NCBI GenBank assembly: GCA_028279425.1
Contig: JANQNV010000114.1
Coordinates: forward strand, 1-64,000
Source: Longimicrobiales bacterium
GTDB taxonomy: Bacteria > Gemmatimonadota > Gemmatimonadetes > Longimicrobiales > Gaopeijiaceae
Reading direction: 5' to 3'
Length of the DNA: 64,000 bases
The notes beneath the pieces are model-generated. The model was given only the letters and a program-made list of their open reading frames with translations. It was not told where the DNA came from and did no database searches. Both the position numbers and the translations under genes were made by a program. Position 1 is the first letter of the stretch. Every line of letters begins with the position of its first letter. Below, piece by piece: positions 51,727 to 60,366 of this stretch.

Positions 51727-54700
51727 TCAGGAGATGATCGGAATCCCGCGGGCGCGGAGCTGGGCGTTGAGCGCCGGCAGATCGACTTCGAGCAGCTCGG
51801 TCATCTGTTCCTGGGCGTCGATGAAGCGCGCCTTGAGCACATCGTACACCTCCGACTGCTGCGCCGTGGGCGCGAAGTCGGCCGAATAGCGCCCCACATC
51901 GCTCCCGAGCGCCGACATGCGCCCGTAGAGCTTCATGGGGCCTCGGAAGGCGTCCTCACGAGCTCCCGACAGATCGAGGTCGAACAGCTGCGACTCCACC
52001 TCCAGCAGCTTGTCGCGGAACTGGCTGGCCGCTTCGGCGACGGCCTCGGCATCGGCTTCGACGCGGGTCAGATCCTGCAGATCCTCGACCTGCTCGCGAA
52101 TCCACTCGAGTCGATTGATCATGCGACCCATCTCCTGCAGGTCGTCGCGCAACGCCAGTGAGAGGGCCACCTGCGCCCGGATCTCGTCGAGACTCCCGGT
52201 CGACGTGGGATCCTTGAGCACCTCGACCGGCACCTCGAAACGGGCACCCCCCGCCTCGATCCGGGCCGTGTAGGTGCCGGGCACGGCGAGCGGGCCTCGC
52301 TGCCCGCCGGTGAGGTCGAGGTCCCAGGTGCGGAGACGCCGGGTGCCTTCGTCTTCCATGGCGATCCAGGGCATGTCGGGTGGCGGCGTACGTAGCCGTG
52401 GAGCGGTGGGAGAGGTGTGCCGCAGGTCCCACTGAACCCGGTTCAGACCCGGAGAGCCGGCGGTGCGCAACGACCGGACGACCTGCCCTTCGGCGTCGAC
52501 GATGTCGGTGACGATCGGGCCCGCAACCCCGGCACCCAACCATACGTCGATCGAGGCGCCGTACCGGGGATTGCGACCGGAGACGTGCCCCGGCGAACTC
52601 TTGCGTCCCTGGATCGACTGGAAGCGGTAGGCCGGAAGCGGATCGACCACCGACACCTGCTGCGCCATCCTCTCGGCGTCGAGCGCCCGCAGCCCCGTGA
52701 TGTTGTCCAGGATCCAGAAACCCCGGCCGTAGGTGCCGACCACGAGGTCGTGGAAGTGCGGTTGGACCGTGAGCCAGTATACGGGGGCCGCGGGTAGTCC
52801 GTTGCGAAGCCGGGTCCAGGAGCCACCGTCGTCGAGCGAGAACCAGACGCCGTTGTCCGTGCCAGCAAACAGCATCCCGCGACGCACCGGATCCTCGCGC
52901 ACCACGTGGACGAACGACGACGGCCCTCGTTCGATCCCCGCATCGATGCGTGACCAGGATGCCCCATAGTCGCGCGTGACGTAGATGAACGGATCGAAGT
53001 TGCCCATTTGGTGAAAGTCGACCGCCGCGTAGGCCGTTGCGGCGTCGAAGCGCGAGGGTTCGATGTTGGAGAACTGACCGTATTCGGGAAGTGCCGGCAG
53101 GTTGGCCGACACATTCGACCAGTTCTCGCCGCCGTCGCGGCTGATCTGGATCTGTCCATCGTTGCTGCCCGCCCAGAGGAGACCCTCCTCGACGGGGGAC
53201 TCGGCGAGGGCGTAGAGCACCGAGCCGTCGAAGGTCATGAGATTGTCGGTGGTCATCCCACCGGAATCCTGCTGCTTGGACTTGTCGTTCAGCGTCAGGT
53301 CGGGCGAGACGACCTCCCAACTCGCCCCCTTGTCACGGGTCCGGTGCACATGCTGGCTTCCCACGTAGACGGTGTTGTTGTCGTGGGGAGAGATGACCAC
53401 GGGAAAGGTCCAGTGCCAGCGGTAGCGCAGGTCAGCGGGACGCCACCCGTAGGCGGCCTCGGGCCAGACGCGCACGTTGCGCACGTGCCCCGTCGCGGGA
53501 TCGAAGTATTCCAGGCCGCCATCGTAGCACCCCGACCACACCTCGTTGTTGGCCGCGGTGTCGGGGATCGCGAATCCCGACTCGCATCCCCCCACCCCCG
53601 TCCAGTGGCCGACCGTGATCGATCCCGACCGTGAGTTCGACGGGCCCTTGTACGACCAGCCGTCCTGGCGATTCCCGTAGAGGTTGTAGGGCACCTCGTT
53701 GTCGGTGAAGACGTGGTACATCTGAGCGATCGGGAGCACGATGCGCTCGAACGACTTGCCTCGATTGAGCGTGATCGTCGCCCCGGCGTCGTCTGCCACC
53801 ATGAACCGATCCGGGTCGGTCGGATCGATCCAGATGTCGTGGGTGTCGCCGCCGCCCCGGGGCGGATTCGGTACGAGCGTGCGCCCGCCGTCCTGACTCA
53901 TCCCGAAGCGGACCGAGAGAAAGTACAGTCGGTCGGGATCCACCGGATCGACACGGAAGCGGGTGTAGTACGAGGCCCTCTCGGCAAGGTCGTGGTCACG
54001 GCTCATCAGGCGCCACGTGCGCCCCCCATTGTCGCTCCGATAGAGCGTGGGGTGGTCCAGTTCGAGCAGGGCGTAGACGCGGTCCGGATCCGAAGGGGCG
54101 ATGTCGACCGCGACCTTCCCGACGAGTTCACCCGGCCCGGGGAGCCCCCGGCCGGCGATCTTCGTCCACGCGTCTCCGCCGTCGCGCGAGACGTACACCC
54201 CGCCACCCGTCCCCCCGGAGTGAAGACCCCAGGGGTCGACCCGGAGCGACCACATCCCCGCGAAGAGGATGTCGGGGCGCTCGGGATCGATCGCCAGATC
54301 GGCGCAGCCGGTCCCCGGATCGACGAACAGCACGTGCTCCCAGCTTTCTCCACCGTCGGTCGTCCGGTAGACACCGCGATCCGCCTGGTCGTCATACGCG
54401 TGTCCGAGCGCGCAGGCGAAGACCACGTCGTTGTCTCGAGGATGCACGACGATTCGCCCGATGCGGCCGGTCGCACGAAGGCCGCGGTGCTGCCAGGTTT
54501 CCCCTCCATCGAGGGACTTGTAGACGCCGTCTCCCATGGCGAGAGCGGGGCGGATGATGAAGGTCTCGCCGGTACCGGCCCACACCTCGTTGGGTGCCGT
54601 GGGTGCGATCGCCAACGACCCGATCGATTGCACGTCCTGATCGTCGAAGGTGGGCCGCCAACTCGCGCCGCCGTCTTCCGTCTTCCACACCCCTCCCGAC

Positions 54701-54915
54701 GCCGCCCCGATGAGCGCAATCATCGGATCGCCCGGGACACCTGCAACGGCGATCGTGCGGTTCCCCTCGGGTCCGACGTGTCGGAATCGGATGCCGTCGA
54801 CCCAGGTGGGGTCGACCTGTTGAGCGGCCACGGCGGCGGCGTCGATGGGGGCGAGAGGCACCACGACCGTCGCGAAGAGGGTCGCGCACAGGGCGCCGAA
54901 CAGGATAGAGCGCAT
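51727..54915 (-). CDS. exported VPS10/sortilin-like BNR-repeat protein
   Basis: The 1062-residue protein has a signal peptide (MRSILFGALCATLFATVVVPLAPIDAAAVAA). Two beta-propeller regions are built from Asp-box repeats, for example VYKSLDGGETWQHRG, VYRTTDGGESWEHV, VYVSRDGGDAWTKIAG, IQISRDGGENWSNVS and VWFSLDDGGSWTRL. A C-terminal Fn3/Ig-like segment (PGTYTARIEAGGARFEVPVEVLKDP) and an alpha-helical tail complete it. Proteins of this type are often labelled glycosyl hydrolase on the basis of BNR repeats, but I see no catalytic residues that justify that. It should be exported and may bind proteins or glycans. ATG 54915 gives the signal peptide. Confidence 0.85.
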   Translation of the reverse strand: MRSILFGALCATLFATVVVPLAPIDAAAVAAQQVDPTWVDGIRFRHVGPEGNRTIAVAGVPGDPMIALIGAASGGVWKTEDGGASWRPTFDDQDVQSIGSLAIAPTAPNEVWAGTGETFIIRPALAMGDGVYKSLDGGETWQHRGLRATGRIGRIVVHPRDNDVVFACALGHAYDDQADRGVYRTTDGGESWEHVLFVDPGTGCADLAIDPERPDILFAGMWSLRVDPWGLHSGGTGGGVYVSRDGGDAWTKIAGRGLPGPGELVGKVAVDIAPSDPDRVYALLELDHPTLYRSDNGGRTWRLMSRDHDLAERASYYTRFRVDPVDPDRLYFLSVRFGMSQDGGRTLVPNPPRGGGDTHDIWIDPTDPDRFMVADDAGATITLNRGKSFERIVLPIAQMYHVFTDNEVPYNLYGNRQDGWSYKGPSNSRSGSITVGHWTGVGGCESGFAIPDTAANNEVWSGCYDGGLEYFDPATGHVRNVRVWPEAAYGWRPADLRYRWHWTFPVVISPHDNNTVYVGSQHVHRTRDKGASWEVVSPDLTLNDKSKQQDSGGMTTDNLMTFDGSVLYALAESPVEEGLLWAGSNDGQIQISRDGGENWSNVSANLPALPEYGQFSNIEPSRFDAATAYAAVDFHQMGNFDPFIYVTRDYGASWSRIDAGIERGPSSFVHVVREDPVRRGMLFAGTDNGVWFSLDDGGSWTRLRNGLPAAPVYWLTVQPHFHDLVVGTYGRGFWILDNITGLRALDAERMAQQVSVVDPLPAYRFQSIQGRKSSPGHVSGRNPRYGASIDVWLGAGVAGPIVTDIVDAEGQVVRSLRTAGSPGLNRVQWDLRHTSPTAPRLRTPPPDMPWIAMEDEGTRRLRTWDLDLTGGQRGPLAVPGTYTARIEAGGARFEVPVEVLKDPTSTGSLDEIRAQVALSLALRDDLQEMGRMINRLEWIREQVEDLQDLTRVEADAEAVAEAASQFRDKLLEVESQLFDLDLSGAREDAFRGPMKLYGRMSALGSDVGRYSADFAPTAQQSEVYDVLKARFIDAQEQMTELLEVDLPALNAQLRARGIPIIS

Positions 54916-55248
54916 CGGGGTCGTCGTTCGAGAGTACGGAGTCGGGTGACGCAACCTCCCCGAGGTCGCGACGCGGGGCAAGGCGCCCGACCCTGCCGTC
55001 GCGTCTGGTGTGGCCGTCCCCGCGCAAGCGTTCGATACTGGGCTTCCGACCGGCCCTCACCTGTGACCCCGCCACCGCATGCGCACCTCCGCGACCTCTG
55101 CGATCCTCGCGACTGAGACGCCTCCGGCGACCTCTGCGCCCCTCGTGGCCTCGACGCCGCCCGCGACCTCGGCCACCCGTGCGACCTGTGCCGCGTCTGC
55201 CCCCACCCGCAGCGTCTTCTCGATCGACCCCGACGCGGGGGCGGCGTG
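54916..55248 (+). other. low-complexity region before the PNPOx-like gene
   Basis: From about 55079 the plus strand carries degenerate repeats of GCGACCTCTGCG and similar words. An Ala/Thr/Ser-rich frame of 56 codons (ATG 55079 to TGA 55247-55249) overlaps the next start as TGATG. Its composition suggests repeat expansion rather than a selected protein, so I do not call it as a gene. A promoter for the VPS10-like gene probably also lies here. Confidence 0.4.
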
Positions 55249-55728
55249 ATGTCGATCCTGACGGCGGAGGTACGCGAGGCCCTCGAGCGTGCCGTACTCT
55301 GCTGGTTCGCATCGGTCGACCGGGAGGGAGCCCCGAACGTCTCGCCCAAGGAGGTCTTCGCGGCCCTGGACGATCGGCGGATCGCGGTGGCGAACATCGC
55401 CTCGCCCCGGACAGCGAGAAATGTGCGAGCAGATGGGCGCGTGTGCGTCAGCTTCGTGGACGTCTTCGTGCAGCGAGGCTTCAAGCTCACCGGCGCCGCA
55501 TCCCTCGTGCAGCCCGGCGACGCCGAGTTCGAGACCATCCGCGCCCCCCTTCGCGCGATCGCCGGCGATCGCTTCCACTTCATCAACGTCATCGTGGTCG
55601 AGGTGTCGAAGGTCGAGCCGATCGTCGCCCCGAGCTACCGCTTCTTCCCCGATACCGCCGAGGCCGACCAGGTCCGCGCCGCTATGGACCGCTACGGTGT
55701 GCGACCGCGCGACGAACGTTCCCGGTAG
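55249..55728 (+). CDS. pyridoxamine 5'-phosphate oxidase family protein
   Basis: The 159-residue protein has the split-barrel FMN-binding fold of PNPOx-like proteins. AVLCWFASVDREGAPNVSPKEVFAALDDRRIAVANI is followed by RNVRADGRVCVSFVDVFVQRGFKLTGAASLV. Members bind FMN, F420 or heme and act as oxidoreductases or stress proteins; this short single-domain form is not the vitamin B6 enzyme PdxH. The start may be ATG 55249 or GTG 55246. Repeat arrays follow it. Confidence 0.85.
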   Translation: MSILTAEVREALERAVLCWFASVDREGAPNVSPKEVFAALDDRRIAVANIASPRTARNVRADGRVCVSFVDVFVQRGFKLTGAASLVQPGDAEFETIRAPLRAIAGDRFHFINVIVVEVSKVEPIVAPSYRFFPDTAEADQVRAAMDRYGVRPRDERSR

Positions 55729-55782
55729 GGAGCACTGGCTTCGAAGGGTGGCGGTCGCGACGGACCGGATGGGGGCGGGGGC

Positions 55783-55907
55783 AGCGGATGGGGCGCAGGG
55801 CGCGGGCGGCGGATGGGTCGCAGGGCGCTGGTGGCGGATGGGTCGCAGGGCGCGGGCGGCGGATGGGTCGCAGGGCACGGGTGGCGGATGGGTCGCAGGG
55901 CGCGGGC
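55783..55907 (+). repeat. 25-bp tandem repeat x5, intergenic
   Basis: Five consecutive 25-base units start at 55783, 55808, 55833, 55858 and 55883 and share GGCGGATGGGTCGCAGGGC. They have no spacers, so this is not a CRISPR array. No gene is supported in the gap 55729-56461 outside the repeat arrays and the operator described below. Confidence 0.9.
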
Positions 55908-56000
55908 GCGGCGCAGAAGGCGGCGGATGGCGGGCGCGGCCGTGGAAGGCGCGGACAGCGACACGGGGTGCCGGGCGCCGCACAGCGAGCCTACCGCACG

Positions 56001-56182
56001 TTCACGCCACCATAGGCCCCCGCGACAGCATCGTGGAGCTTTTTGGTCGTATAGCGACACCTTCACGCCACCATCGCGCTCCGCGGCAACATGGTGGAGC
56101 CTTTTGGTCGTATAGCGACACCTTCGCGCCACCATCGCCCCCGGCGGCGAATGGTGGAGCCTTTTGGTCGTTCGGCGCCCCC
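56001..56182 (+). repeat. 61-bp tandem repeat x3 with internal hairpins
   Basis: Three units begin at 56001, 56062 and 56123, sharing TTCRCGCCACCAT at the start and TTTTGGTCGTATAGCGACAC at the end; the last unit diverges at its 3' end. In the second and third units CCACCAT pairs with ATGGTGG to form a seven-base-pair stem. The array lies 70 bases upstream of the PadR operator repeats. It may be structural DNA or derive from a REP-like element. Confidence 0.85.
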
Positions 56183-56252
56183 CTCGACGCGCCCCCCTCG
56201 ACGCACCCCCACCCCACCCCCTGCCTGGCGACCGGTTGCGCGGCCGAGGCGG

Positions 56253-56288
56253 CTATATAGATTTCGGGGGACACCTATATAGATTTCG
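56253..56288 (+). promoter_or_regulatory. two direct-repeat operator candidates before padR-ADOP
   Basis: CTATATAGATTTCG occurs at 56253-56266 and 56275-56288, 22 bases apart. The CTATATAG core is a perfect palindrome. The same layout, with CTATGTAGAAGACG at 21-base spacing and the same orientation, precedes the padR gene at 29577. This lies about 175 bases upstream of the padR start at 56462 and probably marks its promoter. Confidence 0.65.
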
Positions 56289-56461
56289 TGACAGCGTCCG
56301 TCGAGCGCCGGCCGAAGAGGCTGGAAGCGGACCGGACCCGCGGCCGCCCGAACGGCCGGCGCCGAGGCGAGCCGAACCGGGCGAGCCGGACCGAGCGCGC
56401 GCCGAAAGGCCGGCGCCCGGCCGGCACCGAAGGCGGACCGGCGGAGGGGAGGAGCGAGGGG

Positions 56462-56770
56462 ATGAGGCTGACGTATCTCACGGGCGTCGTACTGGCGGCC
56501 ATCCGGGCAGGACACCGCTACGGTTTCGACATCATGGACGCGACCGGAATCCCGGACGGCACCGTTTACCCGGCACTCCGTCGTCTCGAGGCGGCCGGCT
56601 GCCTGGAGGCGCACTGGGAAGACCGCGAGAACGCGGCCTCCAATCACCGCCCGGCCCGCCGCTACTACCGCCTCACTGCCGACGGTCACGCACTGCTCGC
56701 TCGGGCTCAAGAGCGGTTCCCGGGCGTCGCTCGGATCTTTCCCGACCCGGAGCCCGAGAGGGGCACGTGA
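56462..56770 (+). CDS. PadR family transcriptional regulator
   Basis: The 102-residue PadR protein (MRLTYLTGVVLAAIRAGHRYGFDIMDATGIPDGTVYPALRRLEAAGCLEAHWED, wing RPARRYYRLTADGHALL) is of the same subtype as the one at 29245. I chose ATG 56462 because a strong purine-rich ribosome-binding site (GGAGGGGAGGAG) precedes it. The frame is open upstream to 56288 but encodes only a low-complexity Arg-rich stretch. Its stop overlaps the ADOP start. Confidence 0.9.
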   Translation: MRLTYLTGVVLAAIRAGHRYGFDIMDATGIPDGTVYPALRRLEAAGCLEAHWEDRENAASNHRPARRYYRLTADGHALLARAQERFPGVARIFPDPEPERGT

Positions 56771-59415
56771 GGCATCCTCGGCGTGCGCTCACACACATGA
56801 TCGCCGCCTGGTTCGTACGAATGGCCACCACCCTCGTGCCCGCCGCGCGTCGCCACGACTTCCGACAGGAGTGGGAGAGCGAGTTGGCGTGGGGTTTCGA
56901 GCCTGATCCGCCCCGGCCACCGCCCGGTCTCACCCAGCGCCTCCGCCTCGTCCGACGCTCGATCTGGGCGCTGGTCGACGCCTCGTACCTCCGGCTCCAG
57001 GAGCTGACCTTGGACTCCATCGCCCGCGATCTACGTCTGGCCATCCGCACGTTTGCCCGGCGCCCGGCATTCACCTTCCTCGCCCTCGCGACGATCGGCC
57101 TCGGGATCGGCGCCAACACCGCCATCTTCACGGTGGTCAACGCCGTGTTGCTGCGTCCCCTGCCCTATCCCAACCCCGATGCGCTGGCACTGGTCTGGGA
57201 GCAGGACCGCGAGCGGGGGTGGGATCGGGTCCCCGCGTCGGCCGAGGATTTCCTCACCTGGCGCACCGACGTCGACGCCTTCTCCGCCCTGGCCGCGGGG
57301 TCGGGCAGCAGCTACGCCCTCACCGACGGCGACGGCCCGCCGGAGCAGGCCCCGGGCATGGCGGTCACCGCCGACTTCTGGGAGGTATTCGGTGTCCAAC
57401 CGGCCCTCGGACGAACCTTCGACGCATCGGCCAACGTGGCCGGCGCGCACCGTGTGGCCGTGTTGTCGCACGCCCTCTGGGAGCGGCGTTACGGAGCCGA
57501 CCCCGGGCTCGTCGGCCGAACGATCCGCGTCAACGGCGAGTCGTTCCTGGTGTCGGCCGTGATGCCGCAAGGCTTCCAGTTCCCCAGCACGGCGCAGCTC
57601 TGGACACCACTCGTGATCCAGCAGGCCCAGCTCGACGACCGCAACTGGCACTTCCTCACGACCGTGGGCCGCCTCGCACCGGGGTCGACACTCGACGCGG
57701 CCAAGACCGAGATGACGGCGATGGCCGACCGTCTGGCGGCCGACTGGCCGGAGTCGAACGCGGGGTGGGGCGCCGATGTGAGGCCGCTTCACGCGGAGAT
57801 GACCCAGGCGGTGCGCGGCATGCTCTGGGTGCTTCTCGGCGCCGTCGGTTTCGTGCTCCTGATCGCCTGCGCCAACGTGGCCAACCTGCTGCTGGTACGC
57901 GCGGCCGGTCGTACCCGCGAGATGTCGCTGCGGGCCGCCCTCGGAGCAGGCCGCGCCCGCCTCGCACGTCAGCTCCTCACCGAGAGCGTGGTGCTCGCCG
58001 GTGGAGGGGCGCTCGTGGGGGTGTTGCTCGCACGGTGGGGTCTGGATGCACTGCTCGCCCTCGGCCCGGTCGGCGTGCCCGGGGGCGGGGAGATCGCCAT
58101 CGACCTACCGGTGCTCGGGGTTACCGCGCTCGCCGCGCTCGCCACGGGCATCGTGTTCGGGGCGGCCCCCGCGGTGTCGGTGTGGCGGACGGATCTACAG
58201 AGCTCGCTCCGGGAGGGCGGACGCAGCAACACCGCCGCGGGCGGCCACCGTCTTCGGTCCGCGCTCGTCGTCGCCGAGCTGGCCCTGGCCCTCGTTCTGG
58301 TGACCGGGGCGGGGCTCATGTTGCAGACGGTGCAACGGCTTCTGGCCGTCGATGTGGGCGTCGCCACCGAACGAAGGCTGGTGACGCAGTTCTCCCTCCC
58401 GGCGGCGAGCTATCCTACGCTCGATGATCAGGCGCGCTTCTACGACGCCCTGGTCGACCGCGTCGGCCAGATCCAGGGCGTCCAGAGTGTGGCGCTCAAC
58501 CCCTTCCTCCCCCCCGCAGGTGGACCGCAAATCCACGTACGGATCGAGGGGGTCCACGACGCCTGGACGATGGATCTGCCGGTAGCCCGCCTGCGATTCG
58601 TGAACTCCAGTTACTTCGAAGCCATGGAGATCCCGATCGTTCGGGGGCGTGGGCTGACCGACGACGACCGCCGCGACACTCCCGGAGTGGTCGTCGTCGA
58701 CGAGGCCTTCGCCGACACCCACTTCCCTGGTGAGGATCCCATCGGGCGCCAGATCCGGACGCTGACCGATACGCCGCGCGAGATCGTCGGGGTCGCGGCC
58801 AACGTCGTGAACGCCGGGCTGGGCAACGCCGTCCAGCCGTCGGCCTACCTTCCGTACCGCCAGGCCGCCTTCGGCTCCGGGCAGACGCTGATCGTCGAGG
58901 CGGAGCGCGACCCGCTGGCCCTGATCCCCGCGGTGCGAACCGCCGTGAGCGAACTCGACCCCGAGCTGCCGCTGAACGGTCTCGCGACCCTCGAAGACCG
59001 GATCGGGGCCGCGGTCGCGCAACCTCGCTTCAACGCCACCTTGCTGGTCTTGTTCGCGGCCCTGGCCCTGGTGCTCGCCGCCGGCGGCATCTACGGGGTG
59101 ATGGCCTTCACCGTGAGTGAGCGCACCGCCGAAATCGGGCTTCGAATGGCGCTGGGCGCCTCGTCGGCGAGCGTGCGCGCCATGGTGGTGCGACGCGCCG
59201 TGGTCCTGACCGTGACGGGTATCGCCCTCGGGTTGCTCGCCTCCGTCGCCCTCACCCGTGTGATGGATAGCCTTCTCGCCGGAGTGGAAGCGGCCGACCC
59301 ACGGACTCTGGCGGTGGTGTCGGCGCTACTCTTCACCGTGGCCCTGGTGGCGAGCTACCTCCCGGCGCGCCGCGCCAGTCGGCTGGACCCCGTGGGGGCT
59401 CTGCGGTCGGAGTGA
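56767..59415 (+). CDS. ADOP-type ABC transporter permease (MacB/FtsX family)
   Basis: This 882-residue duplicated permease has an ADOP N-terminal segment (LVPAARRHDFRQEWESELAWGFE), TM1 at RPAFTFLALATIGLGIGANTAIFTVVNAVLL, a periplasmic domain, an FtsX block with MLWVLLGAVGFVLLIACANVANLLLVRAAGRTREMSLRAALGAGR, a second periplasmic domain and a last FtsX block ending ASRLDPVGALRSE. The start is the GTG at 56767, overlapping the padR stop; ATG 56797 is an alternative. The stop lies in a 39-base tandem duplication. Confidence 0.9.
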   Translation: MRHPRRALTHMIAAWFVRMATTLVPAARRHDFRQEWESELAWGFEPDPPRPPPGLTQRLRLVRRSIWALVDASYLRLQELTLDSIARDLRLAIRTFARRPAFTFLALATIGLGIGANTAIFTVVNAVLLRPLPYPNPDALALVWEQDRERGWDRVPASAEDFLTWRTDVDAFSALAAGSGSSYALTDGDGPPEQAPGMAVTADFWEVFGVQPALGRTFDASANVAGAHRVAVLSHALWERRYGADPGLVGRTIRVNGESFLVSAVMPQGFQFPSTAQLWTPLVIQQAQLDDRNWHFLTTVGRLAPGSTLDAAKTEMTAMADRLAADWPESNAGWGADVRPLHAEMTQAVRGMLWVLLGAVGFVLLIACANVANLLLVRAAGRTREMSLRAALGAGRARLARQLLTESVVLAGGGALVGVLLARWGLDALLALGPVGVPGGGEIAIDLPVLGVTALAALATGIVFGAAPAVSVWRTDLQSSLREGGRSNTAAGGHRLRSALVVAELALALVLVTGAGLMLQTVQRLLAVDVGVATERRLVTQFSLPAASYPTLDDQARFYDALVDRVGQIQGVQSVALNPFLPPAGGPQIHVRIEGVHDAWTMDLPVARLRFVNSSYFEAMEIPIVRGRGLTDDDRRDTPGVVVVDEAFADTHFPGEDPIGRQIRTLTDTPREIVGVAANVVNAGLGNAVQPSAYLPYRQAAFGSGQTLIVEAERDPLALIPAVRTAVSELDPELPLNGLATLEDRIGAAVAQPRFNATLLVLFAALALVLAAGGIYGVMAFTVSERTAEIGLRMALGASSASVRAMVVRRAVVLTVTGIALGLLASVALTRVMDSLLAGVEAADPRTLAVVSALLFTVALVASYLPARRASRLDPVGALRSE

Positions 59416-59490
59416 GCAGTCACCCCACCCCTGCGCGGCATCGGTTCGGCATGAGCAGTCACCCCACCCCTGCGCGGCATCGGTTCGGTA
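59413..59490 (+). repeat. 39-bp tandem duplication starting at the ADOP stop codon
   Basis: Two 39-base units (59413-59451 and 59452-59490) differ at one base. The first starts exactly at the TGA of the ADOP gene, so the gene itself is unaffected. The duplication overlaps the end of the sigma-factor remnant on the other strand. Confidence 0.9.
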
Positions 59491-59863
59491 GGGCCGCAGC
59501 GCCTCGGAGCCCGCGAGTTCGGCGGCCCGGCGCCACGCCGCCCGTGCCTCGTCGTCGGTACCGGCACGGGTGGGCAGGAAGGCTCGGGTCGCCTGATGCT
59601 CGCACCCGCGTCCCGGCGTTTCGGCCACCTCACCGAGTGCCGCAGGACCGGCCGCCGGACCCTGGTGCATGCCGAGCGCCGCGGCGCGATCCAGTCGCAC
59701 TATGTCCTACGGAGTTCATGGAGCAGATCGTCGTGCAACGCGAGAATGCGGTCCCACGCGGTGTGCTGCGGGCACGAGGGTACGCGTGAGCCAGGCCGCG
59801 ATCCGGCCGGCGCTCCGACGGAAGAGATCTTCCCACCAGAGCGCCGACCGCCGCGTCGGTCAT
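59488..59863 (-). pseudogene. decayed ECF sigma factor (DUF6596/SigJ-like type)
   Basis: Fragments of a YCII-associated ECF sigma factor are spread over different frames. The N-terminal MTDAAVGA is followed, after a frame change, by EDLFRRSAGRIAAWLTRTL. Another frame has AWDRILALHDDLLHELRR, and a third has RLDRAAALGMHQGPAAGPAALGEV and DDEARAAWRRAAELAGSEA, which match the C-terminal TPR-like end of the family. The normal length is near 400 residues, so most of the middle is deleted and at least two frameshifts are present. The ATG lies one base after the YCII stop, the usual gene order for this pair. Confidence 0.65.
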
Positions 59864-59864
59864 G

Positions 59865-60221
59865 TCAGACTTGCTCCATCACCTCGATCTGGCGGATCTC
59901 GATCGAGCCGAACTCGAGGTGGGGGCAGTCGCGCATGATCCCGACCGCCTCGTCGTAGTCGGCGCAGTTGGCGATCCAGAATCCGCCGACGACCTCCTTC
60001 ACCTCGGCGAAGGGTCCGTCCGTGACGCTCAGGTCGTCCCCGACTCCGCGGAGCACCTTGCCGGCGCTGTCGGTCAACTTCTCACCGGTCTCGAGTCGGC
60101 CGGCCGCCATGTGGTCGGCGGCCCAGGCGCCGTAGCGCATGATCACGGCCTGCATCTCGTCGGGCGACAGCGAGAGGAACTCCGAGGGCTCGTCGCGGGG
60201 CAGGATCAGGAAGCGGGGCAT
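59865..60221 (-). CDS. YCII/DGPF-domain protein
   Basis: The 118-residue protein has the YCII-related ferredoxin-like fold. MPRFLILPRDEPSEFLSLSPDEMQAVIMRYGAWAADHMAAGRLETGEKL is followed by the characteristic TDGPFAEVKEVVGGFWI and the C-terminal CPHLEFGSIEIRQIEVM. GGAG lies eight bases before the ATG at 60221. These proteins are usually encoded with an ECF sigma factor; that partner is present only as a remnant here, so this gene may have lost its regulatory role. It is divergent from the AraC gene. Confidence 0.88.
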   Translation of the reverse strand: MPRFLILPRDEPSEFLSLSPDEMQAVIMRYGAWAADHMAAGRLETGEKLTDSAGKVLRGVGDDLSVTDGPFAEVKEVVGGFWIANCADYDEAVGIMRDCPHLEFGSIEIRQIEVMEQV

Positions 60222-60366
60222 GGGCCATTCTCCGGTACGGGTCCGAGGCCGACGTTTTCGGCCTCTTCCCCCTTCTGACGAACGGCGATCGGGATTCTCG
60301 ACAGGGTCGTCGCAAGTGCGCAAACGGCGAACAGCCGAAAGGCTGGACCGCGACTAGATTTCCGGC

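Noticed and set aside
55079-55249. 56-codon frame overlapping the PNPOx-like start
   Set aside because: Its composition follows degenerate GCGACC repeats and there is no ribosome-binding site, so it is described only as a low-complexity region.
55783-56182. CRISPR array
   Set aside because: The units are directly adjacent without unique spacers, there are too few copies and no cas genes are present.
59412-59789. Plus-strand frame with a repeated SSHPTPARHRFGM peptide
   Set aside because: It is created by the 39-base duplication and runs antisense to the sigma-factor remnant; it has no supporting start signal.
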